The notes beneath the pieces were generated by a model. The model was not told the origin of the DNA and made no database searches. It was given only the letters and a program-made list of their open reading frames with translations. A program made the translations under genes and the position numbers. From a virus: a DNA stretch of 31,654 nucleotides. The stretch covers positions 1 to 31,654 of the IMG/VR virus record IMGVR_UViG_3300045999_010590. One strand, 5' to 3'. Each line of letters starts with the position of its first letter. Positions within the stretch are counted from its first letter, which is position 1. This document shows, piece after piece, positions 5,653-14,143 of this stretch.

Positions 5653-7263
5653 TTACATCATTCCCATCATGTCTCCAAACCCACCGTCATTTTTCTTTTC
5701 TTCGGGTTTGTCAACTACAACGGCTTCTGTCAATAAGATAGTACCAGCAACTGAAGCTGCATTTTCAAGAGCAGTCCTAGTTACTTTGAAAGGATCAATA
5801 ATACCAGCCTCTTTCATATCAACCAAATCACCTGCTTTAAGATCAAAACCATCCCAAAACATTCCATTTTTAATTTCGTTGATAATTCCATAAGCATACT
5901 CAGGTTCAACTCCAGCGTTTGAAAGAATTTTCTTGAATGGGGCAGCACATGCCTGATAAACAATTGAGGAACCAATACTGTCTATTTCAATTAAATCACG
6001 AACATGAAGCAGAGCAACACCACCACCCGGAACAATACCTTCTTCAAGGGCAGCTTTAGTAGCTTGTAAAGCATCATCCACACGGTCTTTCTTTTCTTTC
6101 ATTTCTGATTCAGTAAAACCACCAACGTGTACAACAGCTACTCCACCAATGAATTTGGCCAAACGTTCTTGCAATTTTTCTTTTTCGTATGGAGAGGTTG
6201 ATTTATCGATTTGTGTTTGAAGTTCTTCAATACGTTGTTTAATGGCTTCAGCATCACCTTTACCATCTACGATAGTGGTTTCGTCTTTACCTACAGTAAC
6301 AACACGTGCCTGACCAAACCAATCCCAACTGAATTTATCTAGTTTCATACCTTTTTCAGTACTGAATACTTGACCACCAGTCAAAATAGCAATATCTTCA
6401 AGGATCAGTTTACGACGATCTCCAAAATCAGGTGCTTTTACAGCAACAACTTTCAAAATACCACGAGCTTTGTTTACAATTAGAGTAGCAAGTGCTTCGC
6501 TGTCAATATCTTCGGCAATCAAAACCAAAGGTTTATTTTGATTTGATACTGCTTCCAAAATAGGTAACAATTCTTTTACTTGAGTAAAACGTTTGTCGGC
6601 AATCAAAATCAAGGCATCATGTAAAATAGTTGTCATTGAGTTATTGTCGGTAACAAAGTAAGGAGATTTGTAACCACGGTCAAACTGCATACCTTCTACT
6701 GTTTCGAGGTATGTTTCACCATTTTTAGATTCTTCAATAAACACAACACCTTCACGACCTACTTTTTGCATAGCGGTGGCAATCAATTCACCTACTTCAG
6801 GATCATTGTTTGCTGAAATAGTAGCAATTTGTTTAAGTTGGTCTTCTGAAGAAATGTCTTCTTTAACTTCCAAACGGAGTTGTTCAACAATTTCTTTTAC
6901 TGCTTTGTCAATGCCTCTTTTAATTTCAACAGCATTTTCTCCATTGTTTAGATAAGCCAAACCTTGTTTAACCATTTCTTGAGCCAACAAAGTAGAGGTA
7001 GTAGTACCATCACCTGCATTTTCTGCTGTTTTAATAGCTGCTTGTTTAACCAATTGTACACCCAATTCTTCGATTGGATCTTCCAATGTAATTGATTTTG
7101 CTACAGTAACTCCATCTTTTGTGCTTTGAGGAATACCACCATTGGCAATTACCACGTTACGTCCATTAGGACCTAAAGTAGAGGTAACAGCATTAGCCAG
7201 TTTATCAATACCTGCAGATAGTTTTTTACGAGCTTCGGGACCAAATTCTATAATTTTGTTCAT
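5653..7263 (-). CDS. groEL: Chaperonin GroEL (Hsp60)
   Basis: 536 aa, essentially full length (E. coli 548). Forms the double-ring ATP-driven folding chamber with GroES. The ATP-site motif AGDGTTT (about 87-93), the [11 protein letters not shown] loop near residue 28, and the conserved DD of the [16 protein letters not shown] region (the equivalent of E. coli D398) are present, as is the VPGGGVALL signature. The end [10 protein letters not shown] is a version of the bacterial GGM tail. It lies 10 bases after groES, forming a groES-groEL operon as in bacteria. Likely acquired from a bacterial host. Phage capsid or tail assembly is the expected client. Confidence 0.97.
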   Translation of the reverse strand: MNKIIEFGPEARKKLSAGIDKLANAVTSTLGPNGRNVVIANGGIPQSTKDGVTVAKSITLEDPIEELGVQLVKQAAIKTAENAGDGTTTSTLLAQEMVKQGLAYLNNGENAVEIKRGIDKAVKEIVEQLRLEVKEDISSEDQLKQIATISANNDPEVGELIATAMQKVGREGVVFIEESKNGETYLETVEGMQFDRGYKSPYFVTDNNSMTTILHDALILIADKRFTQVKELLPILEAVSNQNKPLVLIAEDIDSEALATLIVNKARGILKVVAVKAPDFGDRRKLILEDIAILTGGQVFSTEKGMKLDKFSWDWFGQARVVTVGKDETTIVDGKGDAEAIKQRIEELQTQIDKSTSPYEKEKLQERLAKFIGGVAVVHVGGFTESEMKEKKDRVDDALQATKAALEEGIVPGGGVALLHVRDLIEIDSIGSSIVYQACAAPFKKILSNAGVEPEYAYGIINEIKNGMFWDGFDLKAGDLVDMKEAGIIDPFKVTRTALENAASVAGTILLTEAVVVDKPEEKKNDGGFGDMMGMM

Positions 7264-7273
7264 AAGTTTTTAA

Positions 7274-7597
7274 TTAAAAAGGTAATTCTGTTTCTTCTGT
7301 TTCTTCATCACTTGATACTTTGGCAAGTACCTGGTTCTCTGGCCCCACCCAGTATTCATCACCTTTGAACTCCAGTTTAGTGAATCCCATTGTAGGAAGT
7401 ACAACAATGTCTCCAACTTTTAGTTCAGTACGGATAAAAGTACCAGTGGCCGAATAATAACCTTCACCAACAGATACTACTGTGGCAAGTTTGTTTTTCT
7501 CATTTCCCAAATCGGGAACAATAATTTTACCATATGAAGTTTCTTCTTCCTCATAGGGTTTTACAACAATAGCGTTATAAATTGCTTTGATTTTCAT
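7274..7597 (-). CDS. groES: Co-chaperonin GroES
   Basis: 107 aa, slightly longer than cellular GroES (about 97). The order IYNAIVVKPYEEEE, mobile-loop region YGKIIVPD, VVSVGEGYYSATG and LKVGDIVVLP follows GroES. It caps the GroEL chamber. Unusual feature: an acidic C-terminal extension ending ETELPF, which is the same kind of tip as bacterial SSB and two other proteins in this window. It lies directly before groEL and 2 bases after a 93-aa unknown gene. Confidence 0.92.
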   Translation of the reverse strand: MKIKAIYNAIVVKPYEEEETSYGKIIVPDLGNEKNKLATVVSVGEGYYSATGTFIRTELKVGDIVVLPTMGFTKLEFKGDEYWVGPENQVLAKVSSDEETEETELPF

Positions 7598-7599
7598 AA

Positions 7600-7881
7600 T
7601 TAAATTTTGATTTTTTCTGTGATTAAATTGTTTACGTTTCTAAATTCTTCAACATAGGCCTGGATAGAATCATAGGATTTACTGTTGGTAATGTCTTTAG
7701 CAATACTGCTTAGAGCACTACTTAGATTACTAAAATGGCCAACAGGTTTAATGTACTCTTTGTTTGATTCGGAGGAATTAACTCTTAGATTAACTGTCAT
7801 ACAATGATCGTCCATTGAAATGAAATAAGGTTCCATTACAGGATCAGTGATAAAACGTGTGTATTCTTTTTCTTTAGTCAT
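7600..7881 (-). CDS. Protein of unknown function at the head of the groES-groEL transcript (93 aa)
   Basis: Not recognised. No membrane segment; a central stretch SNLSSALSSIAKDITNSKSYDSI looks helical. It is separated from groES by 2 bases, and from its promoter (7888-7917) by a gap that gives a leaderless start. This makes it the first gene of the chaperonin operon. A regulatory or adaptor role is possible but unsupported. Confidence 0.65.
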   Translation of the reverse strand: MTKEKEYTRFITDPVMEPYFISMDDHCMTVNLRVNSSESNKEYIKPVGHFSNLSSALSSIAKDITNSKSYDSIQAYVEEFRNVNNLITEKIKI

Positions 7882-7887
7882 AACGGT

Positions 7888-7917
7888 AATATACGAAACT
7901 TTTTTTAATTTTCCAAA
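7888..7917 (-). promoter_or_regulatory. Promoter of chaperonin operon (TTTGG-N19-TATATT)
   Basis: Minus strand TTTGG (7913-7917), 19 bases, TATATT (7888-7893), 6 bases to the ATG at 7881. The TTTGG lies inside the end of the upstream 65-aa coding region. Confidence 0.68.
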
Positions 7918-8102
7918 TTGTCTTCAATAACTTGTGCTTCCTCTATTAATCTTACAAACCAGTAAAGTCCATCTTTTCTAAAAACATGGCTACATTGATG
8001 TTTGATTTTTGTTTTTTCCAAATCAAGAGCTTTTGTTTCTGGCTCCTGATGGATTACTTGATACAAAGTATCATTATTTGTTTTTATTAAATGCATTTTC
8101 AT
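7905..8102 (-). CDS. Small protein of unknown function (65 aa)
   Basis: Charged, soluble-looking protein (HLIKTNNDTLYQVIHQEPE ... LYWFVRLIEEAQVIEDNLEN). No family recognised. It lies 28 bases after the hsp20 gene; the gap holds one arm of the 18-base inverted repeat at 8108-8125. Its end overlaps the promoter of the chaperonin operon. Confidence 0.6.
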   Translation of the reverse strand: MKMHLIKTNNDTLYQVIHQEPETKALDLEKTKIKHQCSHVFRKDGLYWFVRLIEEAQVIEDNLEN

Positions 8103-8107
8103 AACTT

Positions 8108-8125
8108 AGTGAAACCTTAGGAGAC
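8108..8125. repeat. Inverted repeat flanking hsp20, left arm
   Basis: AGTGAAACCTTAGGAGAC on the plus strand. The reverse complement of 8593-8610 matches it at 16 of 18 bases. The two arms bracket the hsp20 gene. Confidence 0.6.
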
Positions 8126-8130
8126 GGGTT

Positions 8131-8565
8131 TTACTTAATTTTTAATGTTTTGGGTTTTGATTCTTTAGCAAATGGAACATAAATTTTTAGCAATCCGTTT
8201 TCCATCTCAGCTTCGGCTTGAGACAGATCGTATTTGGAAGCTATTTTGTAACCTAAATTAAAGGACCTACGGGCAATACCTTTTTGGATGTAGCTACAAT
8301 CGTCTACATCACAGCACTTACTGTCCTGATCCTTGGAATAACTAATTTTTAAAATGTCTCCCTCAATAGAAAGATCTACCTGGTCTTTAGTTAGGCCAGT
8401 ACAAGCGACCTCAAAATAGAGACCTTCTTTGTTTTCGTAAATGTCTACTGGGTGAGAAATCTTGGCTTCAATAGCCGGGGTAAATGGTGAACTTGATTCA
8501 AAAAAGTTCTTGACTAGAATGTCAAACGGTGTAATTTGATTTTCAAAAAATTTTAAATGTGTCAT
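8131..8565 (-). CDS. hsp20: Small heat-shock protein Hsp20 (alpha-crystallin domain)
   Basis: 144 aa, normal for the family. ATP-independent holdase that keeps unfolded proteins soluble. The alpha-crystallin domain runs from about 36 (HPVDIYENKEGLYFEVACTG) to 131, with the family motif NGLLKIYVP at 123-131, and an I/L-x-I-like end (KTLKIK). An inserted Cys-rich loop CCDVDDC at 84-90 is unusual and might bind metal or form disulfides. Hsp20 genes are known from T4-like cyanophages. Unlike most genes here, it has a clear Shine-Dalgarno (AGGAG, 8 bases before ATG) in a long leader. Confidence 0.92.
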   Translation of the reverse strand: MTHLKFFENQITPFDILVKNFFESSSPFTPAIEAKISHPVDIYENKEGLYFEVACTGLTKDQVDLSIEGDILKISYSKDQDSKCCDVDDCSYIQKGIARRSFNLGYKIASKYDLSQAEAEMENGLLKIYVPFAKESKPKTLKIK

Positions 8566-8634
8566 AATTTTATCTCCTAAGATGATTTTAGTGTCCCCTA
8601 AGGTCTCACTTTTGTCCTTTATACATATATGGTT
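8566..8634 (-). promoter_or_regulatory. hsp20 leader with Shine-Dalgarno
   Basis: 69-base gap between the clamp gene and hsp20. On the minus strand it holds GTATAAAGG, then the inverted-repeat arm (8593-8610), then TTAGGAGAT, a strong AGGAG ribosome-binding site. No TTGG-N19-TAYATT promoter is visible. The leader is clearly different from the leaderless starts elsewhere. Confidence 0.5.
8593..8610. repeat. Inverted repeat flanking hsp20, right arm
   Basis: GTCCCCTAAGGTCTCACT on the plus strand; its reverse complement differs from 8108-8125 at two positions. It lies in the hsp20 leader, so it could be an operator or a recombination scar. Confidence 0.6.
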
Positions 8635-9375
8635 TTAAAGTTCTTTTGCTACTAAATAATACTCACTTTTAATACTTCCATTATCAAAGGCAAGTTTCAT
8701 AATTCCATCCAAATTAATTCCCATAGTACAATTGGCTACATCCTTATTACAGTACATAATTTCTTTAATTAAATTAGAATTATAATGGACTTTAAAATCA
8801 TTTGGTAGATTATTTGTGGTAATATCTGGAAGGTAGAAGGATACTTTATTTGAATATTCAATATTACCTCCAAATAGCATTTCCAATTGTAAATCACCAT
8901 CATCGTTTATAAACGGTTTGAATACAACTGTGTCGGTTTCCGCGAGAGCTGATTTTGCTTTGACTATAGCGTTTATACTTTCGTTATCTAACGTGGCTTC
9001 AATGTTGTACACACCATCACCAATGTATTCTCCTGCTTTAGGAATAATCATAGTATCCGCTAGAGCATAATTTAGAGTAAACTGGTTATCTGCTACAATA
9101 AGTTTAGTAACCAGTTTATGTTGTTTTTGGTATTCTAAATTTAAATAACCACTTGTAATAGCAAGTAATTTATTCAATTGAGTAGTATTACTTATACCAA
9201 TTGAGGAATCCTCTAATTCAAATTTATCACAAGTTACAACCCCAATCATTGTTTTATCGGGAGCAGTAAATTTAATAGTTAACTTATTGTCTTGAATGTC
9301 CCACTTAACGGCCTCATTCATTCCATTCAAGAAATACTTGGAAATAATACTGGTTAAATCTAATTTATTTATCAT
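8635..9375 (-). CDS. 45: DNA polymerase sliding clamp, gp45-like
   Basis: 246 aa (T4 gp45 is 228). Trimeric processivity ring for the phage polymerase, also the late-transcription activator in T4. The pattern of a first domain with LTSIISKYFLNGMNEAVKWD and a second starting near YIGDGVYNIEATLD fits the two-fold clamp repeat. Sequence motifs in this family are weak, so the call rests on overall pattern and on its position 1 base after the polymerase gene, with clamp loader and polymerase both present. Confidence 0.85.
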   Translation of the reverse strand: MINKLDLTSIISKYFLNGMNEAVKWDIQDNKLTIKFTAPDKTMIGVVTCDKFELEDSSIGISNTTQLNKLLAITSGYLNLEYQKQHKLVTKLIVADNQFTLNYALADTMIIPKAGEYIGDGVYNIEATLDNESINAIVKAKSALAETDTVVFKPFINDDGDLQLEMLFGGNIEYSNKVSFYLPDITTNNLPNDFKVHYNSNLIKEIMYCNKDVANCTMGINLDGIMKLAFDNGSIKSEYYLVAKEL

Positions 9376-9376
9376 T

Positions 9377-11971
9377 TTAAAATTTAAAAAATTTGTTTAT
9401 GTTTTGGTTAAGTACTACAGCACCCCAACCTAGATCGGAATATAATGACTCTAGTTTGTTTTTCAAAACTCCATCAAAAAGACCGTCTCTGTCTATGTAT
9501 TTTTCAGCAAATTCCAATAACTCAGGAGCATCATTATAACCATTTAAAGCAATAACATCAATTCTATAAGGATTATCCTTTAAATAAACGATATAAATTT
9601 TATCACCTATTTGAAATTTAGGATATTTTTTATCTAAACCTTTAAAACGAAGTATATCATTTGTATAGATAGCTGCTTTTGTATTAATAGGACATTTTAA
9701 AGCTAATTTAGAAAATATTTCACCTGCTCTAGGAGGTCCAGCCAAATACGAACCCATTTTCTTTAATCCTGTTGGTTTTAAAATTTGTTTCCAATTAATT
9801 GTCCTTAATTTAGTTCTAAAATCCAATATTTGTTTATCAATATCTGTTTTAGGTTTACCAAACATAATTTCATTAATAAGATGTTCTCCAAATTTCCTGA
9901 ATAATGGAGGGAAATTGGATTTCATTAGATCTAATCCTTTAACATCTAGTTCATCTGTTGGTACACCTTCTTTATTAACAATATGTTGAGCGTATCTACG
10001 CTTACCAGCAAAATAACCTCTATCAAGTACAACCTCTTGTTTTAATTCAAAGTAATGAGGTGTATCATCTCCCAAATTAAAAGCAGTTTTAGCAAAATCA
10101 CCAATAAATTTATTTGCCATTATTTGTAATTCGGTAGCAATTACTAATATTTTCTTAATTACATCCTCTTGATTAGTAAAATCAATACTAGGATGTCTTG
10201 CTATTAATAAATCTTTACATTGAATAAAAAGTGAATCTGTATCACTTGTAACAATATAATCAATAGGTGTTTCATTACCTAATTCTTTATTTAGGTAATC
10301 ATTCATATTATTAATACTTTCTTGTAAAAGTCTTTGACCAGTTAAAGTGATAGCTTTTGAAATAAACTTATTACCATCAGTGTATCTCCAACCATTAATA
10401 GCAAATACACCATAAACATCATTCAACTTAATTTTATAGGCATGTTGACGTCTATCATAAAAAGATCCCATTACAGGGTCATTATCTTCTTTATATGCTT
10501 TTTTCATGAGTTTTTTATACTCTTGACGTTTAGCAAACCAATCAGATAAAATTTCACATACAACACTTGATTTATCTTTACGGAATATAACACCAGGTGC
10601 TGAAATAATAAAATTATTTTTTTCAATAATCTCAATCAGTTCACCTACTGGAATTTCGGATTGGGCTAGTCTACGATCTTTTTTAACTTTTTCAATAGTA
10701 ACCACTTTATTAGGGTCCATTGCTTTAAGTTCTTTAAGTGACCATTGATTATCAAATTTACCTCTGTTTACAACTCGTCCTACTAATGTTTCAATTCCCA
10801 TATTAAGTGAACGAATAATAGAGGGATACAATGAAGTAAAATCTAAGTCAATAACCCATTCATATAAACCAGGTGTAGGATCTTTTAAATAACCACCAGC
10901 ATATTCTTCCTCTAATGTTTTTAGAGCAGGATTATAAGTAGTAGGTTTATTAGGTGAAACTATACCTTTACGTTTTAGGTAAGTTAAAATAGCACCTTCA
11001 TTTAACATTGTTGAAAAATAAATTGCCTCATATTCTGTATGGCAAAGGTGACCAATTGTAACTGTTAGTTCAATAAACTTGAGTTTTTGTTCTAACTCAA
11101 CAATAATTTCAACATCTCGAAGGTTATACTCAATAAACGTGCTAATGTCTTCTTTAAACAATTTATCTAATGAACCCTGATATTCTATTTTATCTAATTT
11201 AACATATTTTCTACCAATATCACCCAAACGATAAGATGGCTCTTGTTTTGTAATATACTTTTTAAATAAAAGCATATAGTCAAGATGATTAATACCACCT
11301 AATTCTACTGGCTGATCTGGAAATTGGGGTTGTAGCTTGATTTTATTTATTGGGGATAAGGTTTGAGCCAAAGATTCACCTAATACTTTCTTAATTCTGT
11401 AATACAAATAAGGAATATCAAAGAAACCACTATTCCAACCTGTAATAATAGTAGGGTCAAGTTCATACCATTTGTCTAAAAAGCCACTTAATAGTTCCTT
11501 TTCACTTGAAAAGGGAATTACTTCCTTGTTTTCCTCTTTGATATCCTTAAATGTTTTACTCTCGTCTAAAAGTAAGCAATAATACTTTTTTGAATTATGA
11601 TCGTATAGGGCAACCGATGTAATCTTACCTTTAGGGTCTTTAATTGTTTCTTCAGTTAACGCACCAGCAATTTCACACTCAATATCTAAATAAATTGTAT
11701 TGTGAAATTTAGGTGTTTCATCTGATTCGTAATAGTAGTCTACTAATAAACGAGTAATTTTATCTACGTCCTTTTCATAATACTTAGGATCTTTCCAGTC
11801 ATCCATTCTTTTGACTGGAGATACTTTAGTACCTTCTAGTGTTTCGAATTCACCATCAGGATTAGCAACATAAAAAGTAGGCCAATATTGGAATGATTTA
11901 AAACCTTCCCAACGATCATCTCTCAAATAATATTGTTTTTCTTCGTTGTCGTAGAAAACTGCTTGATACAT
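9377..11971 (-). CDS. 43: Family B DNA polymerase, gp43-like
   Basis: 864 aa (T4 gp43 is 898). Replicative polymerase with proofreading exonuclease. Exo I DIE at D96/E98, Exo II ITGWNSGFFDIPYL at 176-189, Exo III YNLRDVE near 282. Polymerase motif A DLDFTSLYPS at 375-384, motif B K-IK-LNDVYG at 513-521, motif C SDTDS at 576-580. The last residues INKFFKF resemble a clamp-binding tail. The gene is uninterrupted, with no intron or intein. Promoter at 11978-12007, overlapping the preceding terminator; sliding clamp follows immediately. Confidence 0.97.
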   Translation of the reverse strand: MYQAVFYDNEEKQYYLRDDRWEGFKSFQYWPTFYVANPDGEFETLEGTKVSPVKRMDDWKDPKYYEKDVDKITRLLVDYYYESDETPKFHNTIYLDIECEIAGALTEETIKDPKGKITSVALYDHNSKKYYCLLLDESKTFKDIKEENKEVIPFSSEKELLSGFLDKWYELDPTIITGWNSGFFDIPYLYYRIKKVLGESLAQTLSPINKIKLQPQFPDQPVELGGINHLDYMLLFKKYITKQEPSYRLGDIGRKYVKLDKIEYQGSLDKLFKEDISTFIEYNLRDVEIIVELEQKLKFIELTVTIGHLCHTEYEAIYFSTMLNEGAILTYLKRKGIVSPNKPTTYNPALKTLEEEYAGGYLKDPTPGLYEWVIDLDFTSLYPSIIRSLNMGIETLVGRVVNRGKFDNQWSLKELKAMDPNKVVTIEKVKKDRRLAQSEIPVGELIEIIEKNNFIISAPGVIFRKDKSSVVCEILSDWFAKRQEYKKLMKKAYKEDNDPVMGSFYDRRQHAYKIKLNDVYGVFAINGWRYTDGNKFISKAITLTGQRLLQESINNMNDYLNKELGNETPIDYIVTSDTDSLFIQCKDLLIARHPSIDFTNQEDVIKKILVIATELQIMANKFIGDFAKTAFNLGDDTPHYFELKQEVVLDRGYFAGKRRYAQHIVNKEGVPTDELDVKGLDLMKSNFPPLFRKFGEHLINEIMFGKPKTDIDKQILDFRTKLRTINWKQILKPTGLKKMGSYLAGPPRAGEIFSKLALKCPINTKAAIYTNDILRFKGLDKKYPKFQIGDKIYIVYLKDNPYRIDVIALNGYNDAPELLEFAEKYIDRDGLFDGVLKNKLESLYSDLGWGAVVLNQNINKFFKF

Positions 11972-11977
11972 AACATT

Positions 11978-12007
11978 AATATAATAAAAAAAGGGCTTGA
12001 AACCAAG
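11978..12007 (-). promoter_or_regulatory. Promoter of DNA polymerase gene (CTTGG-N19-TATATT)
   Basis: Minus strand CTTGG (12003-12007), 19 bases, TATATT (11978-11983), 6 bases to the ATG at 11971. The TTGG box overlaps the hairpin at 11992-12011. Confidence 0.65.
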
Positions 12008-12011
12008 CCCT
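11992..12011 (-). terminator. Intrinsic terminator after fibre gene
   Basis: 8-bp perfect stem (AGGGCTTG / CAAGCCCT), loop of 4, then a run of Ts on the minus strand. Fused to the polymerase promoter. Confidence 0.82.
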
Positions 12012-12034
12012 AATTTATAAAAGTTTTTGTTAAA

Positions 12035-13300
12035 TTAAGCCAACATTATGTATTCTGTTACTCCATTAATAACTACAGCCCATGTTTTAGATGATTGAGT
12101 ACAAACAGCCGAAGCTACTGTTCCTACGTTTGTACCTGAACTACCTACAACTAATTGGTTATTGCCTGTTGCTGTAGCTCCTTTACCTAGGATTACTGAA
12201 TAACTAAAGTTGCCGGATACTGTATTAGCTCCTAAAGCTATATTATCACATCCAGTTGTATTAGCACAAATCGCTTTATATCCTATGGCTATATTACAAC
12301 GTCCTGAGGTGTTGTTACGTAAAGCATCTTTACTTAAAGCTACGTTATAACAGCCTGAGGTATTATAGAACATAGCATTTTGATTCATTGCTATATTATT
12401 TTTACCTGTTGTATTACAAAATAAAACATTACGGCCTATTGCTGTATTATAACAGCCTGTTGTGTTTTTACATAAAGCACTACGTCCTATTGCTGTATTA
12501 TAATTTCCCGAGGTATTGGCACGTAAAGTATCAGTACCCAAGGATGTATTAGAATAACCTGAAGTATTTGAAAGTAAACTGTTACTACCTATAGCAATAT
12601 TATATTTACCTGTTTCATTAGAAGTTAAAGCACTACGTCCTATTGCTGTATTGAATGCTCCTGATGTGTTTTTATATAAAGTTTTAAATCCTATAGCAGT
12701 ATTATTACAACCTATTGTATTATCACTCATAGCAAAATAACCGATAGCGGTATTATGACTGCCTGTTGTATTAAAACGAAGAGTATATACACCTATTGCT
12801 GTGTTATAGCCACCCGAGGTATTAGAAATTAAGGATCTTAAACCTATAGATACATTATGTCTACCTGTTATATTACCTTTTAAAGCATATTTTCCTATAG
12901 CTGTATTGTATTGACCTGTAGTATTATAGAATAAAGTCCCCATACCTATTGCTATATTTTCAGCCCCATTTGGATTAGATTTTAAAGCATATCTACCTAT
13001 TGCTGTATTATTACCCCCAGATGTATTAGCAAGTAAAGCATTATCCCCTATAGCTACATTAAAAGGTCCCGTTGTATTACTACTTAAAGCATTATTTCCT
13101 ATAGCTACGTTACTAGATTGAGTACCTACTCTAAAAGATAAAGAACCAGTAATTCCAATAGATCCACTGTTAAACAGAAGACTATCAGTCATATTAATTA
13201 AATTGTTTCTTACGTCTGCTGCCGAAATATCACCTGATGTGTTATCAGCAAGTAGAGTATTAATGTTGGTTTGTAGTGTGGTTTTATTTTGTTGTGACAT
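12035..13300 (-). CDS. Repeat-rich tail fibre or adhesin-like protein
   Basis: 421 aa. An N-terminal helical segment (NKTTLQTNINTLLADN ... DVRNNLINMTDSLL, 5-42) looks like a coiled or attachment region. About residues 64-368 hold 18 units of a 17-residue repeat NTAIGxxxLxxNTxGxx, expected to form a trimeric beta-helix-like shaft. A 53-residue C-terminal cap follows (VILGKGATATGN ... EYIMLA). Such repeats occur in phage fibres and bacterial surface adhesins. Cysteines are absent from the early units but frequent in units 9-18. Its place between nucleotide-metabolism and replication genes is odd for a structural gene. Probably cotranscribed with the 84-aa gene 13 bases upstream. Confidence 0.78.
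   Translation of the reverse strand: MSQQNKTTLQTNINTLLADNTSGDISAADVRNNLINMTDSLLFNSGSIGITGSLSFRVGTQSSNVAIGNNALSSNTTGPFNVAIGDNALLANTSGGNNTAIGRYALKSNPNGAENIAIGMGTLFYNTTGQYNTAIGKYALKGNITGRHNVSIGLRSLISNTSGGYNTAIGVYTLRFNTTGSHNTAIGYFAMSDNTIGCNNTAIGFKTLYKNTSGAFNTAIGRSALTSNETGKYNIAIGSNSLLSNTSGYSNTSLGTDTLRANTSGNYNTAIGRSALCKNTTGCYNTAIGRNVLFCNTTGKNNIAMNQNAMFYNTSGCYNVALSKDALRNNTSGRCNIAIGYKAICANTTGCDNIALGANTVSGNFSYSVILGKGATATGNNQLVVGSSGTNVGTVASAVCTQSSKTWAVVINGVTEYIMLA
12197..13111 (-). repeat. 51-bp tandem repeats encoding 17-residue units
   Basis: Seventeen full units plus one partial, in frame within the fibre-like gene. The core encodes NTAIG and NTTG/NTSG. Units vary in the three residues after NTAIG. 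Confidence 0.9.
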
Positions 13301-13313
13301 TATATATTAATTT

Positions 13314-13568
13314 TTAAATATTAAAGGCGTTTGAAAAAGCATTTGAAAAAGCTCCTAATACTGGTGGGGTTGGTGGTTCGGGAGCAGGAGTAGTTACATT
13401 AATAGATTGTCTAGATCCTCCAATAGCTCTAATATTACTAGAGTCGTATTTTAAAAACTTTAAAGGAGTAAGAAAACTTTGTTTATCTACTAAATTGTCT
13501 TCTAGAGGATTTTTTACTCTATTACCCGTGGTAGGACCAAACTCACTATTCTTATCTAACAAACTCAT
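13314..13568 (-). CDS. Small Pro-rich protein upstream of fibre gene (84 aa)
   Basis: No family recognised. Polar N-terminus (MSLLDKNSEFGPTTGNRVKNP), then a Pro-rich linker PAPEPPTPPV (about 62-71) and a small hydrophobic repeat AFSNAFSNAFNI at the end. Composition suggests a flexible virion or fibre-associated protein rather than an enzyme. First gene after a terminator, with an ATATTTATAA box 6 bases upstream; fibre gene follows. Function is inferred from context only. Confidence 0.6.
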   Translation of the reverse strand: MSLLDKNSEFGPTTGNRVKNPLEDNLVDKQSFLTPLKFLKYDSSNIRAIGGSRQSINVTTPAPEPPTPPVLGAFSNAFSNAFNI

Positions 13569-13574
13569 TATATG

Positions 13575-13584
13575 TTATAAATAT
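13575..13584 (-). promoter_or_regulatory. ATATTTATAA box before 84-aa/fibre operon
   Basis: Minus strand ATATTTATAA, 6 bases before the ATG at 13568 and directly after the T run of the terminator at 13589-13611. No TTGG element. Confidence 0.5.
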
Positions 13585-13588
13585 GAAA

Positions 13589-13611
13589 AAGGCCTAAAAA
13601 ATTTAGGCCTT
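13589..13611 (-). terminator. Intrinsic terminator after dcd-like gene
   Basis: 10-bp perfect stem (AAGGCCTAAA / TTTAGGCCTT), loop of 3, then TTTTT on the minus strand. Confidence 0.85.
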
Positions 13612-13640
13612 AATTCATAAAAGTTATGTTTATTGTTATT

Positions 13641-14141
13641 TTAACGCTGTTTATCGTTTTGCCACTGACCTTTATAGAGTTGGTCTTCGGCTACTGGTTC
13701 ACACTCATGGAAATACATTTGTGCAACTCGAGCATCTTCTTCAATAAAAATTGTTTCAAAAACAATCATATAAGTACCCAAATTATCAGTTTCAAAACCA
13801 GGATCAAAGATACTTGAGGTAATAATTGCTCCGTTTCTCATCAAAGAGGAACGTTGGCGAACCAATCCTACTTTATCGGCTGCAATTTTACAACCTTCAT
13901 TCATGATTACATCATAAACTCCCTCATACAATATCCAACCTTTTGAACCTTCCAAACTAGTTTTTTCAACGGGGGTATGAGTATTTAAAATGGTTTGATC
14001 CTTTAGTACTCGACCAATTGATCCTCCTACTTTGTTTATTTGTTTAACTGATAAATCATAACCAACTTGTGCTGGTTTTCCTTTAGCATTGTCTAACTTG
14101 ATTAGACCTTGTTCCAATATTTGTTCTGCGTTTAAAATCAT
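13641..14141 (-). CDS. dcd: dCTP deaminase/dUTPase-like enzyme
   Basis: 166 aa. The trimeric Dcd/Dut fold signature is visible: RQRSSLMRNGAIITSS (about 93-108), then FDPGFE and IVFE, where the last Glu aligns with the catalytic Glu of dCTP deaminase (RIDPGWSG...LE in E. coli). The reaction would be dCTP to dUTP, or dUTP to dUMP, feeding dTTP synthesis. Deaminase is favoured over dUTPase by the DPGF-x-VFE pattern, but not decisively. Start lies 2 bases after folE. Followed by a strong terminator. Confidence 0.8.
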   Translation of the reverse strand: MILNAEQILEQGLIKLDNAKGKPAQVGYDLSVKQINKVGGSIGRVLKDQTILNTHTPVEKTSLEGSKGWILYEGVYDVIMNEGCKIAADKVGLVRQRSSLMRNGAIITSSIFDPGFETDNLGTYMIVFETIFIEEDARVAQMYFHECEPVAEDQLYKGQWQNDKQR

Positions 14142-14143
14142 AA

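Noticed and set aside
12197-13111. 51-base repeats as a possible CRISPR or satellite
   Set aside because: They encode a continuous 17-residue protein repeat with codon-level variation.
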